A stretch of 48,676 nt of DNA from JACDAN01 sp035265935 (GCA_035265935.1 DATFOC010000055.1:1-48676); one strand, 5' to 3'; counted from the first letter of the stretch, positions 23,472 to 31,920 are shown. The notes: generated by a model from the letters alone, not told the origin. Made by a program: numbers and translations.

Positions 23472-23925
23472 ATGGATGAGCGACAGACTCGCGTAGGCCA
23501 AAACGAGGCGACGTTTCGAGAGATCAACGAGCGGATTGAGGCCCTCAACGAGGCGTTCGCAGTTGTCACCGAAACATTTGACGTTGTCTGCGAGTGCGCG
23601 GATTCAGGATGCATAAAAGCAAATTTCCGTTTCGATAGACCCTTACGAGCGCGTCCTAGACACCGAGTTTGTCGCTGATCTGGAGCGAATCACCGAACGC
23701 ACGCGGCAAGAGCTTGCTGCTTTCGCCGGAGCCTCGAAGCGTCCGAGCTAGTCAGCAGACCGGTTCGGTCGCCGCGGGTCCGTTTCCTCGGCGATTCGCC
23801 TGCGTCAAGCCGGGGTGCTTACGCACGACGAAGTAGTCATCGTGCTTCTCGGTGATGTCTTCGAAGCGACGCGGCTCTCTTCATAGTCGCGCCGGGACAC
23901 GAAGCACCTAACTTTCGTTGCCCGC
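23472..23925 (+). pseudogene. Scrambled small cysteine-motif gene
   Basis: From ATG 23472 the N-terminus reads MDERQTRVGQNEATFREINE and FDVVCECADSGCIK, matching from memory a frequent small protein family of Thermoleophilia with a CEC-x4-C motif. An extra A in the run at 23615-23618 breaks the frame; the shifted frame continues QISVSIDPYERV and stops at 23749-23751. A later plus-strand piece (about 23862-23925) reads RSDAALFIVAPGHEAPNF, which looks like the family's middle. The family's C-terminal part (TEKHDDYFVVRKHPGLTQ) is found on the minus strand at 23752-23868. The palindrome TTCGAA at 23860-23865 lies at the junction. The gene is clearly broken. Confidence 0.5.
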
Positions 23926-24027
23926 GAGCTGGGATGCGCGGGCCGGGGTGTTGACTGGCCCGGGTGCGCGTAGCAGACTGTCGCCGACGACAACCAGTGA
24001 CGACACCGGGGGGAGAAAGGGGCATCA

Positions 24028-24501
24028 ATGCCTCGGAAGTCACAGCTCGCTGCGGTGGTTGCCGTACTCTGCAGCTCGTTGGCGCTAGCACCGTCTGCGA
24101 CAGCAGACAAGCCGATCATCGAGCCGGCACCGTTCGGGGAGTTCACCGGCCAGTACTGCGAGGACTTTCTCGTGCGGGTTGGCGAAACGACGAACCGCGG
24201 CACGGCCAAGATCTTCTCCGATGGATCGGTGATCATCACCGGAACGCTCAAGGTCGATGTCACGAACCTCGAGACGGGGAAGACGATCTCGCTCAACATC
24301 TCCGGCCCGGCGATGTTCAGCTCGGACGGGGCGACGCTCGTCGGTGTGGGCAAGTGGCTCTTTTTCGGTGAGGCCGGATTCCTCGGCCGGCCCGGTCCCA
24401 CGCTGGAGACATTCGACGGCAGGTTCACGCTCGATCTCGCCGACGGCACGTTCGTGAGACGCACGGGGACCGTCCGCGAGCTCTGCGCGGAACTGGCGTA
24501 G
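24028..24501 (+). CDS. Secreted hypothetical protein
   Basis: 157 residues with a Sec signal peptide (MPRKSQLAAVVAVLCSSLAL then APSATA|DK as the likely cleavage). The mature part is beta-rich with alternating polar/hydrophobic residues (GTAKIFSDGSVIITGTLKVD, SLNISGPAMFSSDGATLVG) and two cysteines, QYCED and ELCAEL, which could form one disulfide. A purine-rich GGGGGGAGAAAGGGG stretch before ATG 24028 can serve as ribosome-binding site. A strong hairpin follows (24511-24544). I associate the fold with uncharacterised secreted actinobacterial proteins. Function unknown. Confidence 0.72.
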   Translation: MPRKSQLAAVVAVLCSSLALAPSATADKPIIEPAPFGEFTGQYCEDFLVRVGETTNRGTAKIFSDGSVIITGTLKVDVTNLETGKTISLNISGPAMFSSDGATLVGVGKWLFFGEAGFLGRPGPTLETFDGRFTLDLADGTFVRRTGTVRELCAELA

Positions 24502-24510
24502 AGGTCCTGC

Positions 24511-24544
24511 GAGGAGGGCGGAGGCGCCCAGGCCCGCCCTCCTC
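24511..24544 (+). terminator. Strong hairpin terminator after the secreted protein gene
   Basis: GAGGAGGGCGG (24511-24521) pairs perfectly with CCGCCCTCCTC (24534-24544) across a 12-base loop, starting 10 bases after the stop. There is no T tract. Confidence 0.6.
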
Positions 24545-24762
24545 ACGACTTCTGCCGGGGGCCGCCGGTGCTCGGTGGCCCCGCAAGCTCGCGCTCACCT
24601 CGCGCTCCGACGCGCTGGCCGGGACACCTCGATTGCGGGGACCGCGGTTGGTACCGCGCGAGTTCAGACATGCCTAGCGGTTCGCATAGTGAGTACGCGG
24701 CGCGTCTTGCTTTCCGTGGCAAGAGCGGCAAAAGCGTGGAGTAATCGGCGGGGTTAACGTGG
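24545..24762. other. No gene seen
   Basis: About 220 bases between the hairpin and the recombinase remnant. A 24-codon frame from ATG 24670 exists but has no support. I see no RNA gene or repeat. Confidence 0.4.
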
Positions 24763-25339
24763 CTGCGCCCGATCATCGTCACTGCGCTGGCGCAGGCGCT
24801 ACGGATCAGCGAAGCGGCCGGGCTGCAAGGCGCTGACGCCGACTTCGCCCGGAACAAGCTGCGCGTCCACCAGCAGCTCACCCGCGAAGGGGAGCTGGCA
24901 CCGACGAAAGGCGCGACCCGGAACCGGCCGACAGGCGCGACACGCACCCGATCGACCTGATGCCGGCTGCCCGTCCGGCGCTGTTGGAGCTGTTCACCGA
25001 CGACCTTGCCGACAGCGGGTTTGCGTTCCGCAACGGCCGGGGCGGGCCGCGTCTCGCCCGCGACATCGCCCGAGCGTTCCAGACCGTCGTCGACAAGGCC
25101 GGGCTTCCCGAAACGGAGTACGGCCGGGTGACGTTCCACAGCCTGCGCCGTACCGCCCTGGCGAGGCTGGCGAATCACCCGAGCATCCCGTTGGTCTACG
25201 TCCGTGATTTCGCAGGTCACGTGAGTCTGGCGACGTTCACAAGCTGGAGTCGGCGGAGACGACGGCCGCCGCCGTGCTGGCGATGGCCGGCAAGTCTGGC
25301 ACGTTCCCGGCACGTACAGCCGGGAACGGGGAGGACTGA
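24763..25339 (+). pseudogene. Tyrosine recombinase (phage-type integrase) remnant lacking the catalytic tyrosine
   Basis: Only the catalytic domain remains, in three frames. The first frame has the box I arginine region (TALAQALRISEAAGL) and VHQQLTREGELAPTK. After a shift near 24910-24930 the second frame reads RRDTHPIDLMPAARPALLEL, then FHSLRRTALARL (box II His-x-x-Arg) and DFAGHVSLATF. At 25238 the sequence jumps to HKLESAETTAAAVLAMAGKS, ending at a TGA at 25337-25339. Family members have a segment such as TTxxTYAHKLE here; the stretch carrying the nucleophilic Tyr is deleted. It cannot recombine DNA. The N-terminal DNA-binding domain is also missing. Confidence 0.75.
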
Positions 25340-25517
25340 CCGGAATGGCCGCGAACCCGTTCCCGCCCAACAGAGCCGTTCCCAGTCCGAGCGGGTCCGC
25401 AAGGCGACCGTTGCTGCTAACGGAGCTTAAACAACCGTTAATCGCTGAAATCCGTCCGAATGGGTAAAGGGTCGGGTATTAACTCGCCCGGAAGAGCCAG
25501 GTAAGGAGGAATTGCAC
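25340..25517. other. Upstream region of the oligopeptide importer operon
   Basis: A 178-base gap, more AT-rich than its surroundings toward its end. It should hold the operon promoter; GTATTAAC near 25477-25484 could include a -10, but I find no convincing -35. AAGGAGGA at 25503-25510 is the ribosome-binding site of the first gene. Confidence 0.4.
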
Positions 25518-27158
25518 ATGCTGAGTCGGAACCGCTGGTTGTCGGCGCTCCTGCTCTCGTTCGTTGCCGTCCTGCTGGTCGTCGGCTGTGGAGGCGGCGA
25601 CGACGAAGGTGAGGACGGTGGCGGAGGAGAAGCGGCTGCCGACCAGACCCTGAAGTGGGGGCTCGGAGCCGAGTACGTCCTCGATCCCGGCCTCGCGACA
25701 GACACGACTTCCGCGAAGCTCGTCCTGAACATCTTCGATCCGCTCGTCAAGCTGGACGACGAGCTGAACGCCGTGCCGTCGATGGCCGACAGCTGGGACG
25801 TCAACGGCAAGAAGGTCGTCTACCACCTGAAGACGGGCGCCAAGTGGTCGAACGGCGACCCGGTGACGGCGAAGGACTACGAGTACGCGTGGAAGCGCGC
25901 GCTCTCGCCCGAGCTGGCGAGCGACTACTCGTACCAGCTGTACGGGATCCAGGGCGGCGTCGAGTACAACGAATGCGAAAAGAACTGCGCCGCGCTCCGA
26001 GACAAGGTCGCGGTCAAGGCGACAGACGACAAGACGCTCGAGGTGACGCTCACCTCGACGCAGCCTTGGTTCATCCAGCAGTCGGCCCACTCGGTGTTCC
26101 TCCCGGTGCCCCAGAAGGCCGTCGAGCAGTTCGGCGAGCGGTGGACGCGGCCCGAGAACATCGTCACGAACGGGCCGTTCAAGGTCGAGGCCGCCCAGCC
26201 GAGCGCGTCGATCACGCTCGTGAAGGACGCGAACTGGCGTGATGCGGCGAACGTGAAGCTCGAGCGGGTGGAGGGCCGAATCATCGTCGACGGCACGACC
26301 GCCGTGCAGTCGTTCGAGGCAGGCGAGGTCGACGTGCTCGACGAGCAGCTGCCGGCGGCAGAGACGCCGCGGCTGAAGGAGACCCCGGAGTACGAGCTCT
26401 ACCCAGGTCTCGGAACGACCTACTACGGCTTCAACGTCAAGGAGAACATCACCGACGTGAATCAGCGGCGTGCGATGTCGCTCGCCGTCGACCGCCAGTC
26501 GATCATCGACAACATCACGCAGGCCAACGAGAAGCCGGCGGACGCCTTCACGCCGGACGGAATGCCGGGCCGCGAGGACGTCGTCGCCGAGAGCTCGCCG
26601 TGGACGCCTGCCGCTGGCGACGTCGAACAGGCCAAGGAGTACATGGCCAAGGCCAAGAACGCGAAAAAGAAGATCACGATCTACACCAACGAGGGCGCGC
26701 CCAACAAGGAAGTCGCAGAGGCGCTCCAGAGCATGTGGAAGCAGATCGGGATCGACTCGTCGATCAAGATCCTCGAGTGGCAGCAGTTCCTGGAGTTCCT
26801 CGGACCGCCGCCGCCCAAGGCCGTCGACATCTACCGGCTGGGTTGGGTCGGCGACTTTGTCGACGACATCAACTTCCTCGAGCTGTGGACGTGCGACTCG
26901 GGCAACAACAACACGGGCTACTGCGACAAGGAGTACGACGCCCTGGTAGCCAAGGCGAAGCAGACGCCTGACAACGCCGAGCGGTACTCGATCTACAAGG
27001 AGCTCGAGGAGAAGCTGACGGGCCAGGAAGGCGCGCTGCCGTTCATCCCGCTCTGGTACATCACGTACCCGAACCTCGAGCGGGAGTCGGTCAAGGACAC
27101 CTTCAAGATCAACCTGCTCGACCAGGTCGATCTCACCCAGGTCGAGATCAAGGGGTAA
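25518..27158 (+). CDS. Oligopeptide-type ABC transporter substrate-binding lipoprotein
   Basis: SBP family 5 (OppA/DppA), which captures peptides or similar ligands outside the membrane. ATG 25518 lies 7 bases after AAGGAGGA and is preferred over the TTG six bases upstream. The N-terminus MLSRNRWLSALLLSFVAVLL leads to the lipobox VVGC, followed by a Gly/Asp/Glu linker. The family core is seen in YVLDPGLATDTTSAKLVLNI, FDPLVKLDD, YHLKTGAKWSNGDPVTAKDY and NINQRRAM-like DVNQRRAMSLAVDRQSII. Length about 546. It is the first gene of a five-gene operon (binding protein, two permeases, two ATPases) and is separated from the rest by a terminator-like hairpin. The ligand is unknown. Confidence 0.93.
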   Translation: MLSRNRWLSALLLSFVAVLLVVGCGGGDDEGEDGGGGEAAADQTLKWGLGAEYVLDPGLATDTTSAKLVLNIFDPLVKLDDELNAVPSMADSWDVNGKKVVYHLKTGAKWSNGDPVTAKDYEYAWKRALSPELASDYSYQLYGIQGGVEYNECEKNCAALRDKVAVKATDDKTLEVTLTSTQPWFIQQSAHSVFLPVPQKAVEQFGERWTRPENIVTNGPFKVEAAQPSASITLVKDANWRDAANVKLERVEGRIIVDGTTAVQSFEAGEVDVLDEQLPAAETPRLKETPEYELYPGLGTTYYGFNVKENITDVNQRRAMSLAVDRQSIIDNITQANEKPADAFTPDGMPGREDVVAESSPWTPAAGDVEQAKEYMAKAKNAKKKITIYTNEGAPNKEVAEALQSMWKQIGIDSSIKILEWQQFLEFLGPPPPKAVDIYRLGWVGDFVDDINFLELWTCDSGNNNTGYCDKEYDALVAKAKQTPDNAERYSIYKELEEKLTGQEGALPFIPLWYITYPNLERESVKDTFKINLLDQVDLTQVEIKG

Positions 27159-27184
27159 GCACGCGGAGTATCAACAGCACGAGG

Positions 27185-27215
27185 GGCGGGGCGCGAAAGC
27201 GCCCCGCCTGCTTTT
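27185..27215 (+). terminator. Intrinsic terminator/attenuator inside the importer operon
   Basis: GGCGGGGCGC (27185-27194), GAAA tetraloop, GCGCCCCGCC (27199-27208), then TGC and TTTT (27212-27215). This is a textbook hairpin lying 26 bases after the binding-protein stop and 31 before the first permease. Confidence 0.85.
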
Positions 27216-27246
27216 ATCGGAGAGTATCCGTGGGTAAGGCGAACTC

Positions 27247-28173
27247 GTGACCGCATTCATCATCCGCCGCCTGCTCTGGACGATCCCGGTCCTCCTGCTG
27301 GTGATCCTCCTGACGTTCGTCCTCATGCGGCAGATCGAGGGCAACCCGTTCCGCCGCACGAGCAGGGCAGTCTCGCCGGCGGTGCAGCAGAACCTCGAGC
27401 GCAAGTTCAACCTCGACGAGCCCTGGTACGTCCAGTACGCCCTCTACGTGAAGGGCGTTTTCACGTTCGACCTCGGGCCTTCGCTCGTGACGCGCGACCG
27501 GACCGTGAACGACATCATCAAGGAGCACTTCCCGAAGTCCCTCGAGCTGGGGCTGCTGGCCTTCGTCTGGGCGATCGCGCTCGGGATCCCCATGGGGGTG
27601 GTCGCGGCATTACGCCAGAACACCGCCTACGACTACACCCTGATGTTCATCTCGAACGTCGGCTATGCGGTGCCGAGCTTCCTGGTCGCGACGCTGCTCA
27701 TCTACTACGTCTCCCTCAAGGCCGGTCTCTTGCCGACGAACGGCTGGGAGGGCTGGAAGTACAAGATCCTGCCGTCCTTCGCTCTCGGGCTCCTTCCGAT
27801 GGCGTACTTCGCCAGGCTCGTGCGCGGATCGATGCTGGAGACGCTCCAGCAGGACTACGTGCGCACCGCCAAGGCGAAGGGACTGCGGCGCCGTCGGATC
27901 GTGATGGTGCACGTGCTCAGGAACTCGCTGATCCCGGCAGTCACCGCGATGGCGCCGCTGCTCGGCTTTATCATCACTGGCACCTTCGTGATCGAGATCA
28001 TCTTCTCGATCCCGGGCATCGGCCGGTACTTCGTCACGGCGATCTCGTCGCGCGACTACTCGGTGGTGATGGGCATCACTGTCCTCACGTCCGTCATCAT
28101 CATCCTCGCCAACCTCGTCGTGGACATCCTCTACGGGATCCTCGACCCGCGGACAAGGGACGCGCGAACGTGA
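27247..28173 (+). CDS. Oligopeptide-type ABC permease, DppB/OppB family
   Basis: An inner-membrane permease with six predicted helices (308 aa). It starts at GTG 27247 with the family's MTAFIIRRLLWTIPVLLLVI. The cytoplasmic EAA loop is visible as RTAKAKGLRRRRIVMVHVLR, which docks the ATPases, followed by NSLIPAVTAMAPLLGF and the C-terminal VDILYGILDPRTR that characterises the family. The hairpin upstream probably keeps its expression below that of the binding protein. Its stop overlaps the next gene's GTG by four bases (GTGA). Confidence 0.94.
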   Translation: MTAFIIRRLLWTIPVLLLVILLTFVLMRQIEGNPFRRTSRAVSPAVQQNLERKFNLDEPWYVQYALYVKGVFTFDLGPSLVTRDRTVNDIIKEHFPKSLELGLLAFVWAIALGIPMGVVAALRQNTAYDYTLMFISNVGYAVPSFLVATLLIYYVSLKAGLLPTNGWEGWKYKILPSFALGLLPMAYFARLVRGSMLETLQQDYVRTAKAKGLRRRRIVMVHVLRNSLIPAVTAMAPLLGFIITGTFVIEIIFSIPGIGRYFVTAISSRDYSVVMGITVLTSVIIILANLVVDILYGILDPRTRDART

Positions 28174-29129
28174 GCGCCGATCCCCGCGAGGCCTACGCCT
28201 CCGGCACCGCCCTCCCGGACGTCGTTACGGGCGCGGCCGCTCCCGGCGCCGGTGCACCGCTTCAGCAGGCCAACCTCTGGCGAGACGCTTGGCGCCGCTA
28301 CCTCCAGAACAAGGGAGCGGTCATCGCCGGCGGGATCTTCGTGGCGTTCGTCCTCTTTTGCGTGATCTGGCCGATCGTGAGCCCGTACGACATCACGAAC
28401 GATCCGCTCAACTTCTCGGAGGCGTACGAGACCCCGTCGCTCCAGCATCCGCTCGGCACCGACAAGCTTGGCAAGGACATGCTGACGAAGCTTGCGCTCG
28501 GCGGGCGCATCTCGATCGCGATCGGCGTGGGCGCGACGCTGATGATTCTCCTGATCGGCGTGGTCTACGGCTCGATCGCCGGCTTCGCAGGCGGAGTCCT
28601 CGACAACATCCAGATGCGGTTACTCGATGCGCTGTACGGGCTGCCGTACCTCCCGTTCGCGATCATCGTCCTCGCGATCATCGGCGAGAACAACATCTGG
28701 ACGATGGTGATCGCGCTGTCGATCGCGAGCTGGTTCACGGCGGCGAGGATCGTCCGGGGGCAGATCATCACGCTGAAAGAGAACGACTACATCCGCGCTG
28801 CGAAGGCGGTCGGTGCGCGCTGGTACCGAATCCTGACCCGCCACCTGCTCCCGAACACGCTCGGCGTGCTGATCATCGCGATCTTCCTCGAGCTGCCCGG
28901 AGTGATCCTGGGCGAGGCCTTCCTCTCCTTCATCGGCCTCGGAATCAGCCCGCCGGACGCCTCGCTCGGCTCGATGGCGCAGGAGGGCCGGGAGGTCTAC
29001 CGCGTGCACCCGTACGTCATTGCGATCCCAAGCATCGCCATCGCGATGCTCGTCCTTTGCGCGAACTTCATTGCGGACGGCATGCGAGACGCTCTCGACC
29101 CGCGTACGCGCGAGACGAAGGAACACTGA
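28170..29129 (+). CDS. Oligopeptide-type ABC permease, DppC/OppC family
   Basis: The second permease subunit (319 aa). A hydrophilic N-terminus precedes the OppC_N segment (NLWRDAWRRYLQNKGAVIAG) and the first helix. HPLGTDKLGKDMLTKLALGG is diagnostic for the family, as are the EAA loop RAAKAVGARWYRILTRHLLP and the ending FIADGMRDALDPRTR. It starts at a GTG that overlaps the first permease stop by four bases, and its TGA overlaps the ATG of the following ATPase gene by one base, so translation is coupled along the operon. Confidence 0.94.
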   Translation: MSADPREAYASGTALPDVVTGAAAPGAGAPLQQANLWRDAWRRYLQNKGAVIAGGIFVAFVLFCVIWPIVSPYDITNDPLNFSEAYETPSLQHPLGTDKLGKDMLTKLALGGRISIAIGVGATLMILLIGVVYGSIAGFAGGVLDNIQMRLLDALYGLPYLPFAIIVLAIIGENNIWTMVIALSIASWFTAARIVRGQIITLKENDYIRAAKAVGARWYRILTRHLLPNTLGVLIIAIFLELPGVILGEAFLSFIGLGISPPDASLGSMAQEGREVYRVHPYVIAIPSIAIAMLVLCANFIADGMRDALDPRTRETKEH

Positions 29130-30133
29130 TGGCCCTGCTCGAGGTCGACAACCTCCACACGCAGTTCTTCACGCGCCAAGGCGTGGTGAAGGCGGTGGAC
29201 GGGATCAGCTTCACGGTCGAAGCCGGGAAGACCCTCGGGATCGTCGGCGAATCCGGGTGCGGGAAGTCGGTGACCGCGCTGTCGCTGATGGGCTTGATCC
29301 CGAAGCCGCCCGCGCGGATCGTCGAGGGCTCCGTGATGTTCCAGGGCCGCGACTTGACGAAGCTCTCGGAGCGGGAGCTCGAGGACGTGCGCGGCAAGGA
29401 GATGGCGATGATCTTCCAGGATCCGATGACGTCGCTGAACCCGACGCTAAGGATCAAGACGCAGATCACGGAGGTGCTCGACCGCCACTACGGCTACTCG
29501 AAGGACGAGGCCGTAAAGAAGGCGATCGAGTTGCTCGAGGAGGTGCAGATCCCGAGGGCGGCGGAGCGGCTCAACGACTACCCGCACCGCTTCTCCGGCG
29601 GGATGCGTCAGCGCGTGATGATTGCGATCGCGCTCGCCTGCAACCCGAAGCTCCTGCTCGCCGACGAGCCGACGACCGCGCTCGACGTGACTGTCCAGGC
29701 AGAGATCCTCGACCTCCTCGAGGAGCTCCGGCGCGAGCACGACATGGGGATGATCATGATCACTCACGACATGGGCGTCATCGCCGAGACCGCAGATGAG
29801 GTCGCCGTCATGTACGCAGGCCAGTTCGTGGAGCAGACGGAGACCCAGGAGCTCTTCGACCACCCCGAGCATCCGTACACCGAGGCGCTGCTGGAAGCGC
29901 TGCCCCAGCTCGAGGGCGAGGGCATCCGGCACGGACGGCTGCGGTCGATCGCCGGACGGCCGCCGGATCTCATCTTGCCGCCGCCGGGTTGTCGATTCGC
30001 GCCGCGATGTCCGCATGCGAGCCTCGGAGACGGCTGTGCCGAACAGCTTCCGGACTTGAAGCCGATTCGCCAGGGTCACCTCGTGCGCTCCCGGCATCCG
30101 GCGAGCCAGCGTGAGGCGGCGGTGACGGCGTGA
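29129..30133 (+). CDS. Oligopeptide-type ABC transporter ATPase, DppD/OppD family
   Basis: 334 residues from ATG 29129 (TGATG overlap with the permease gene); a longer open frame upstream is only the permease gene read in another frame. Walker A GESGCGKSVTALS, Q-loop MIFQDPMTSLNPTLRI, signature FSGGMRQRVMIAIAL, Walker B LLLADEPTTALD and the H-loop ITHDMGVIAE are all present. The C-terminal oligopeptide/dipeptide transporter domain has CRFAPRCPHASLGDGC, four cysteines that bind a 4Fe-4S cluster in some homologues. It pairs with the next ATPase to drive import. Confidence 0.94.
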   Translation: MALLEVDNLHTQFFTRQGVVKAVDGISFTVEAGKTLGIVGESGCGKSVTALSLMGLIPKPPARIVEGSVMFQGRDLTKLSERELEDVRGKEMAMIFQDPMTSLNPTLRIKTQITEVLDRHYGYSKDEAVKKAIELLEEVQIPRAAERLNDYPHRFSGGMRQRVMIAIALACNPKLLLADEPTTALDVTVQAEILDLLEELRREHDMGMIMITHDMGVIAETADEVAVMYAGQFVEQTETQELFDHPEHPYTEALLEALPQLEGEGIRHGRLRSIAGRPPDLILPPPGCRFAPRCPHASLGDGCAEQLPDLKPIRQGHLVRSRHPASQREAAVTA

Positions 30134-30993
30134 GCACGAACGAGGCCTTGCTTCAGGTCCGGGACCTGCGGAAGGAGTTCCCGGTCAAGTCTGGCTTCGT
30201 GATCGAACGGGTGACGCATTCCGTCAAAGCCGTCGACGGCGTCAGCTTCGAGATCGCCGAAGGAAGAACGCTGGGACTCGTCGGCGAGTCGGGGTCGGGC
30301 AAGTCGACGACGGGCTACTGCGTCCTCCAGCTGATCAAGCCGACGGCTGGGTCGATCCGTTTCCAGGGCAAGGAGCTGACGGAGCTCGGTCGCGAGCAGA
30401 TGCGGAAGATGCGCCGTGAGCTGCAGATCGTTTTCCAGGATCCGTACTCGTCGCTCGATCCTCGGATGACGGTCGGCGACATCGTCGCGGAGCCGCTCGA
30501 GGTGCACGGTGTCGGGGGGAGGAGAGACCGTCGGGCTCGGGTGCGCGAGCTCCTGGACGTCGTCGGCTTCAATCCCGACTACTCGAACCGCTACCCCCAC
30601 GAGTTCTCGGGCGGCCAACGCCAGCGCGTCGGCGTGGCTCGGGCGCTCGCCCTCAACCCGTCCCTGATCGTCTGCGACGAACCCGTCTCGGCCCTCGACG
30701 TTTCGATCCAGGCGCAGATTCTCAACCTCCTGAAGGACCTCCAGCGGGATTTCGGCCTCACCTATCTCTTCATCTCCCACGACCTCGCCGTCGTCCGCTC
30801 GATGAGCGACGACATCGCAGTGATGAAGGATGGAAAGCTCGTCGAGACCGGGACTGCCGACGAGGTCTACGAACACCCCAAGCACGAGTACACGCGCACG
30901 CTCCTCACCGCGGTGCCGGTGCCCGATCCGAAGCGGATGCAGGAGCGGCGCGTCGAACGGCGCAAGCTCAAGCACGTCCTTGCCGAGACGTAG
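30130..30993 (+). CDS. Oligopeptide-type ABC transporter ATPase, DppF/OppF family
   Basis: The last gene of the importer operon (287 aa), starting at GTG 30130 and overlapping the previous gene by four bases. LLQVRDLRKEFPVKSGF is typical of OppF. Walker A GESGSGKSTTGYC, Q-loop IVFQDPYSSLDPRMT, signature FSGGQRQRVGVARAL, Walker B LIVCDEPVSALDVS and the H-loop ISHDLAVVR are complete. The C-terminal oligopeptide domain is shortened: it ends soon after HPKHEYTRTLLTAVPVPDPK and lacks the cysteine cluster of longer homologues. The next gene begins inside its last 14 bases. Confidence 0.94.
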   Translation: MSTNEALLQVRDLRKEFPVKSGFVIERVTHSVKAVDGVSFEIAEGRTLGLVGESGSGKSTTGYCVLQLIKPTAGSIRFQGKELTELGREQMRKMRRELQIVFQDPYSSLDPRMTVGDIVAEPLEVHGVGGRRDRRARVRELLDVVGFNPDYSNRYPHEFSGGQRQRVGVARALALNPSLIVCDEPVSALDVSIQAQILNLLKDLQRDFGLTYLFISHDLAVVRSMSDDIAVMKDGKLVETGTADEVYEHPKHEYTRTLLTAVPVPDPKRMQERRVERRKLKHVLAET

Positions 30994-31885
30994 CTGCGCG
31001 CTCGTACTCGTCCTCCTCGCAGGATGCGGTGGAGGTGGCGACGACGAGCGGCAGGCAGCGTGGGAGCTCGCGCCGTCGATGGCGAACCGTCGCAGCTACG
31101 TAGCTGCGGGGGAGATCGCAGGGCGAATCTACGTCGCCGGCGGGATGGTCGGAAACACCGGCCGGCGGCTGGACGTCGTCCAGGTCTTCGACCCGCAGCG
31201 CCAGGCGTGGACGACCTTGCCACGGCTACCCGAGCGGGTACGTGCGGCGGCCGGCGCGGCGCGCGGCGGGAAGTTCCTCGTTCTCGGCGGAACGACGCCC
31301 GAAGGGGGCGGGCGCCAGGTGTTCGAGTACGACGTCGCGGCGAGACGTTGGGGTCAGGGCCCGCGGCTTCCCCGCGTTCTCTACAACCACTCGGCGGTAA
31401 CGCTGGACGGGCGTGTGTACGTGCTCGGTGGGTACGACACCGAGGGCGAGGAGCTGCGTTCCGTCTACGTGCTCGAGCGTGGGCGCTGGCGGCGATCGAC
31501 CGAGGTCCCACGTCCCGTCCACGCGTTCGGCGCCGTGGTATTCCGGAACGAGATCTGGGTGATCGGCGGCCGGCGGGGCGCGGAGCAGCTCGAAGAGGTC
31601 TGGATCTTCAACCCGCGTACGGGTCGCTGGCGCGCAGGCCCGACGCTGCCGAAGCCGATGGAGCTACTCGGTGCGACGGTCGTCGGGGACGAGATTCACG
31701 CCGTCTGGGAGCACACGTACCAGATCTACGACGCCTCAACCGGCCGTTGGCGGGACGGTCCGCCGCCGATCGAGCCCCGCCACGCGCTCTCGCTGTTCGA
31801 GGTCGACGGGTCGCTCTACGCAGTCGGCGGCTGTACACCGAGGCTCAGAGACACGGCGGTCGTCGAGCGCCGCGTCGTGTCCTGA
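30980..31885 (+). CDS. Kelch-repeat lipoprotein
   Basis: A TTG at 30980, inside the end of the ATPase gene, gives a well-formed lipoprotein signal: MPRRSCALVLVLLAGC, with LAGC as lipobox. The mature protein (about 285 aa) has five or six kelch repeats forming a beta-propeller, recognisable as GRIYVAGGMVGNTGRRLDVV, KFLVLGGTTPEGG, GRVYVLGGYDTEGEELRSVY, NEIWVIGGRRGAEQLEEVW and GSLYAVGGCTPRLRDTAVVE, each with the GG and downstream W/Y pattern. It is probably anchored outside the membrane and co-transcribed with the importer, perhaps as an accessory ligand-binding protein (inference). A multi-arm hairpin covers its stop codon. Confidence 0.85.
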   Translation: MPRRSCALVLVLLAGCGGGGDDERQAAWELAPSMANRRSYVAAGEIAGRIYVAGGMVGNTGRRLDVVQVFDPQRQAWTTLPRLPERVRAAAGAARGGKFLVLGGTTPEGGGRQVFEYDVAARRWGQGPRLPRVLYNHSAVTLDGRVYVLGGYDTEGEELRSVYVLERGRWRRSTEVPRPVHAFGAVVFRNEIWVIGGRRGAEQLEEVWIFNPRTGRWRAGPTLPKPMELLGATVVGDEIHAVWEHTYQIYDASTGRWRDGPPPIEPRHALSLFEVDGSLYAVGGCTPRLRDTAVVERRVVS

Positions 31886-31920
31886 ACGGACACGACGAGT
31901 GTCTGGCACTCGCCCTGTCC
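31873..31920. terminator. Three-arm alternative hairpin between convergent genes
   Basis: CGTCGTGTCC (31873-31882) pairs perfectly with 31888-31897, with the kelch gene's TGA in the loop. The same middle segment extended, GGACACGACGAGTG (31888-31901), also pairs with 31907-31920 with two mismatches. The two structures exclude each other. A related hairpin occurs at 43941-43971. Confidence 0.6.

Noticed and set aside
24543..25370. 275-codon minus-strand open frame across the island's right part
   Set aside because: It is antisense to the recombinase remnant, has Arg/Ser/Pro-rich composition typical of shadow frames, and shows no motif.
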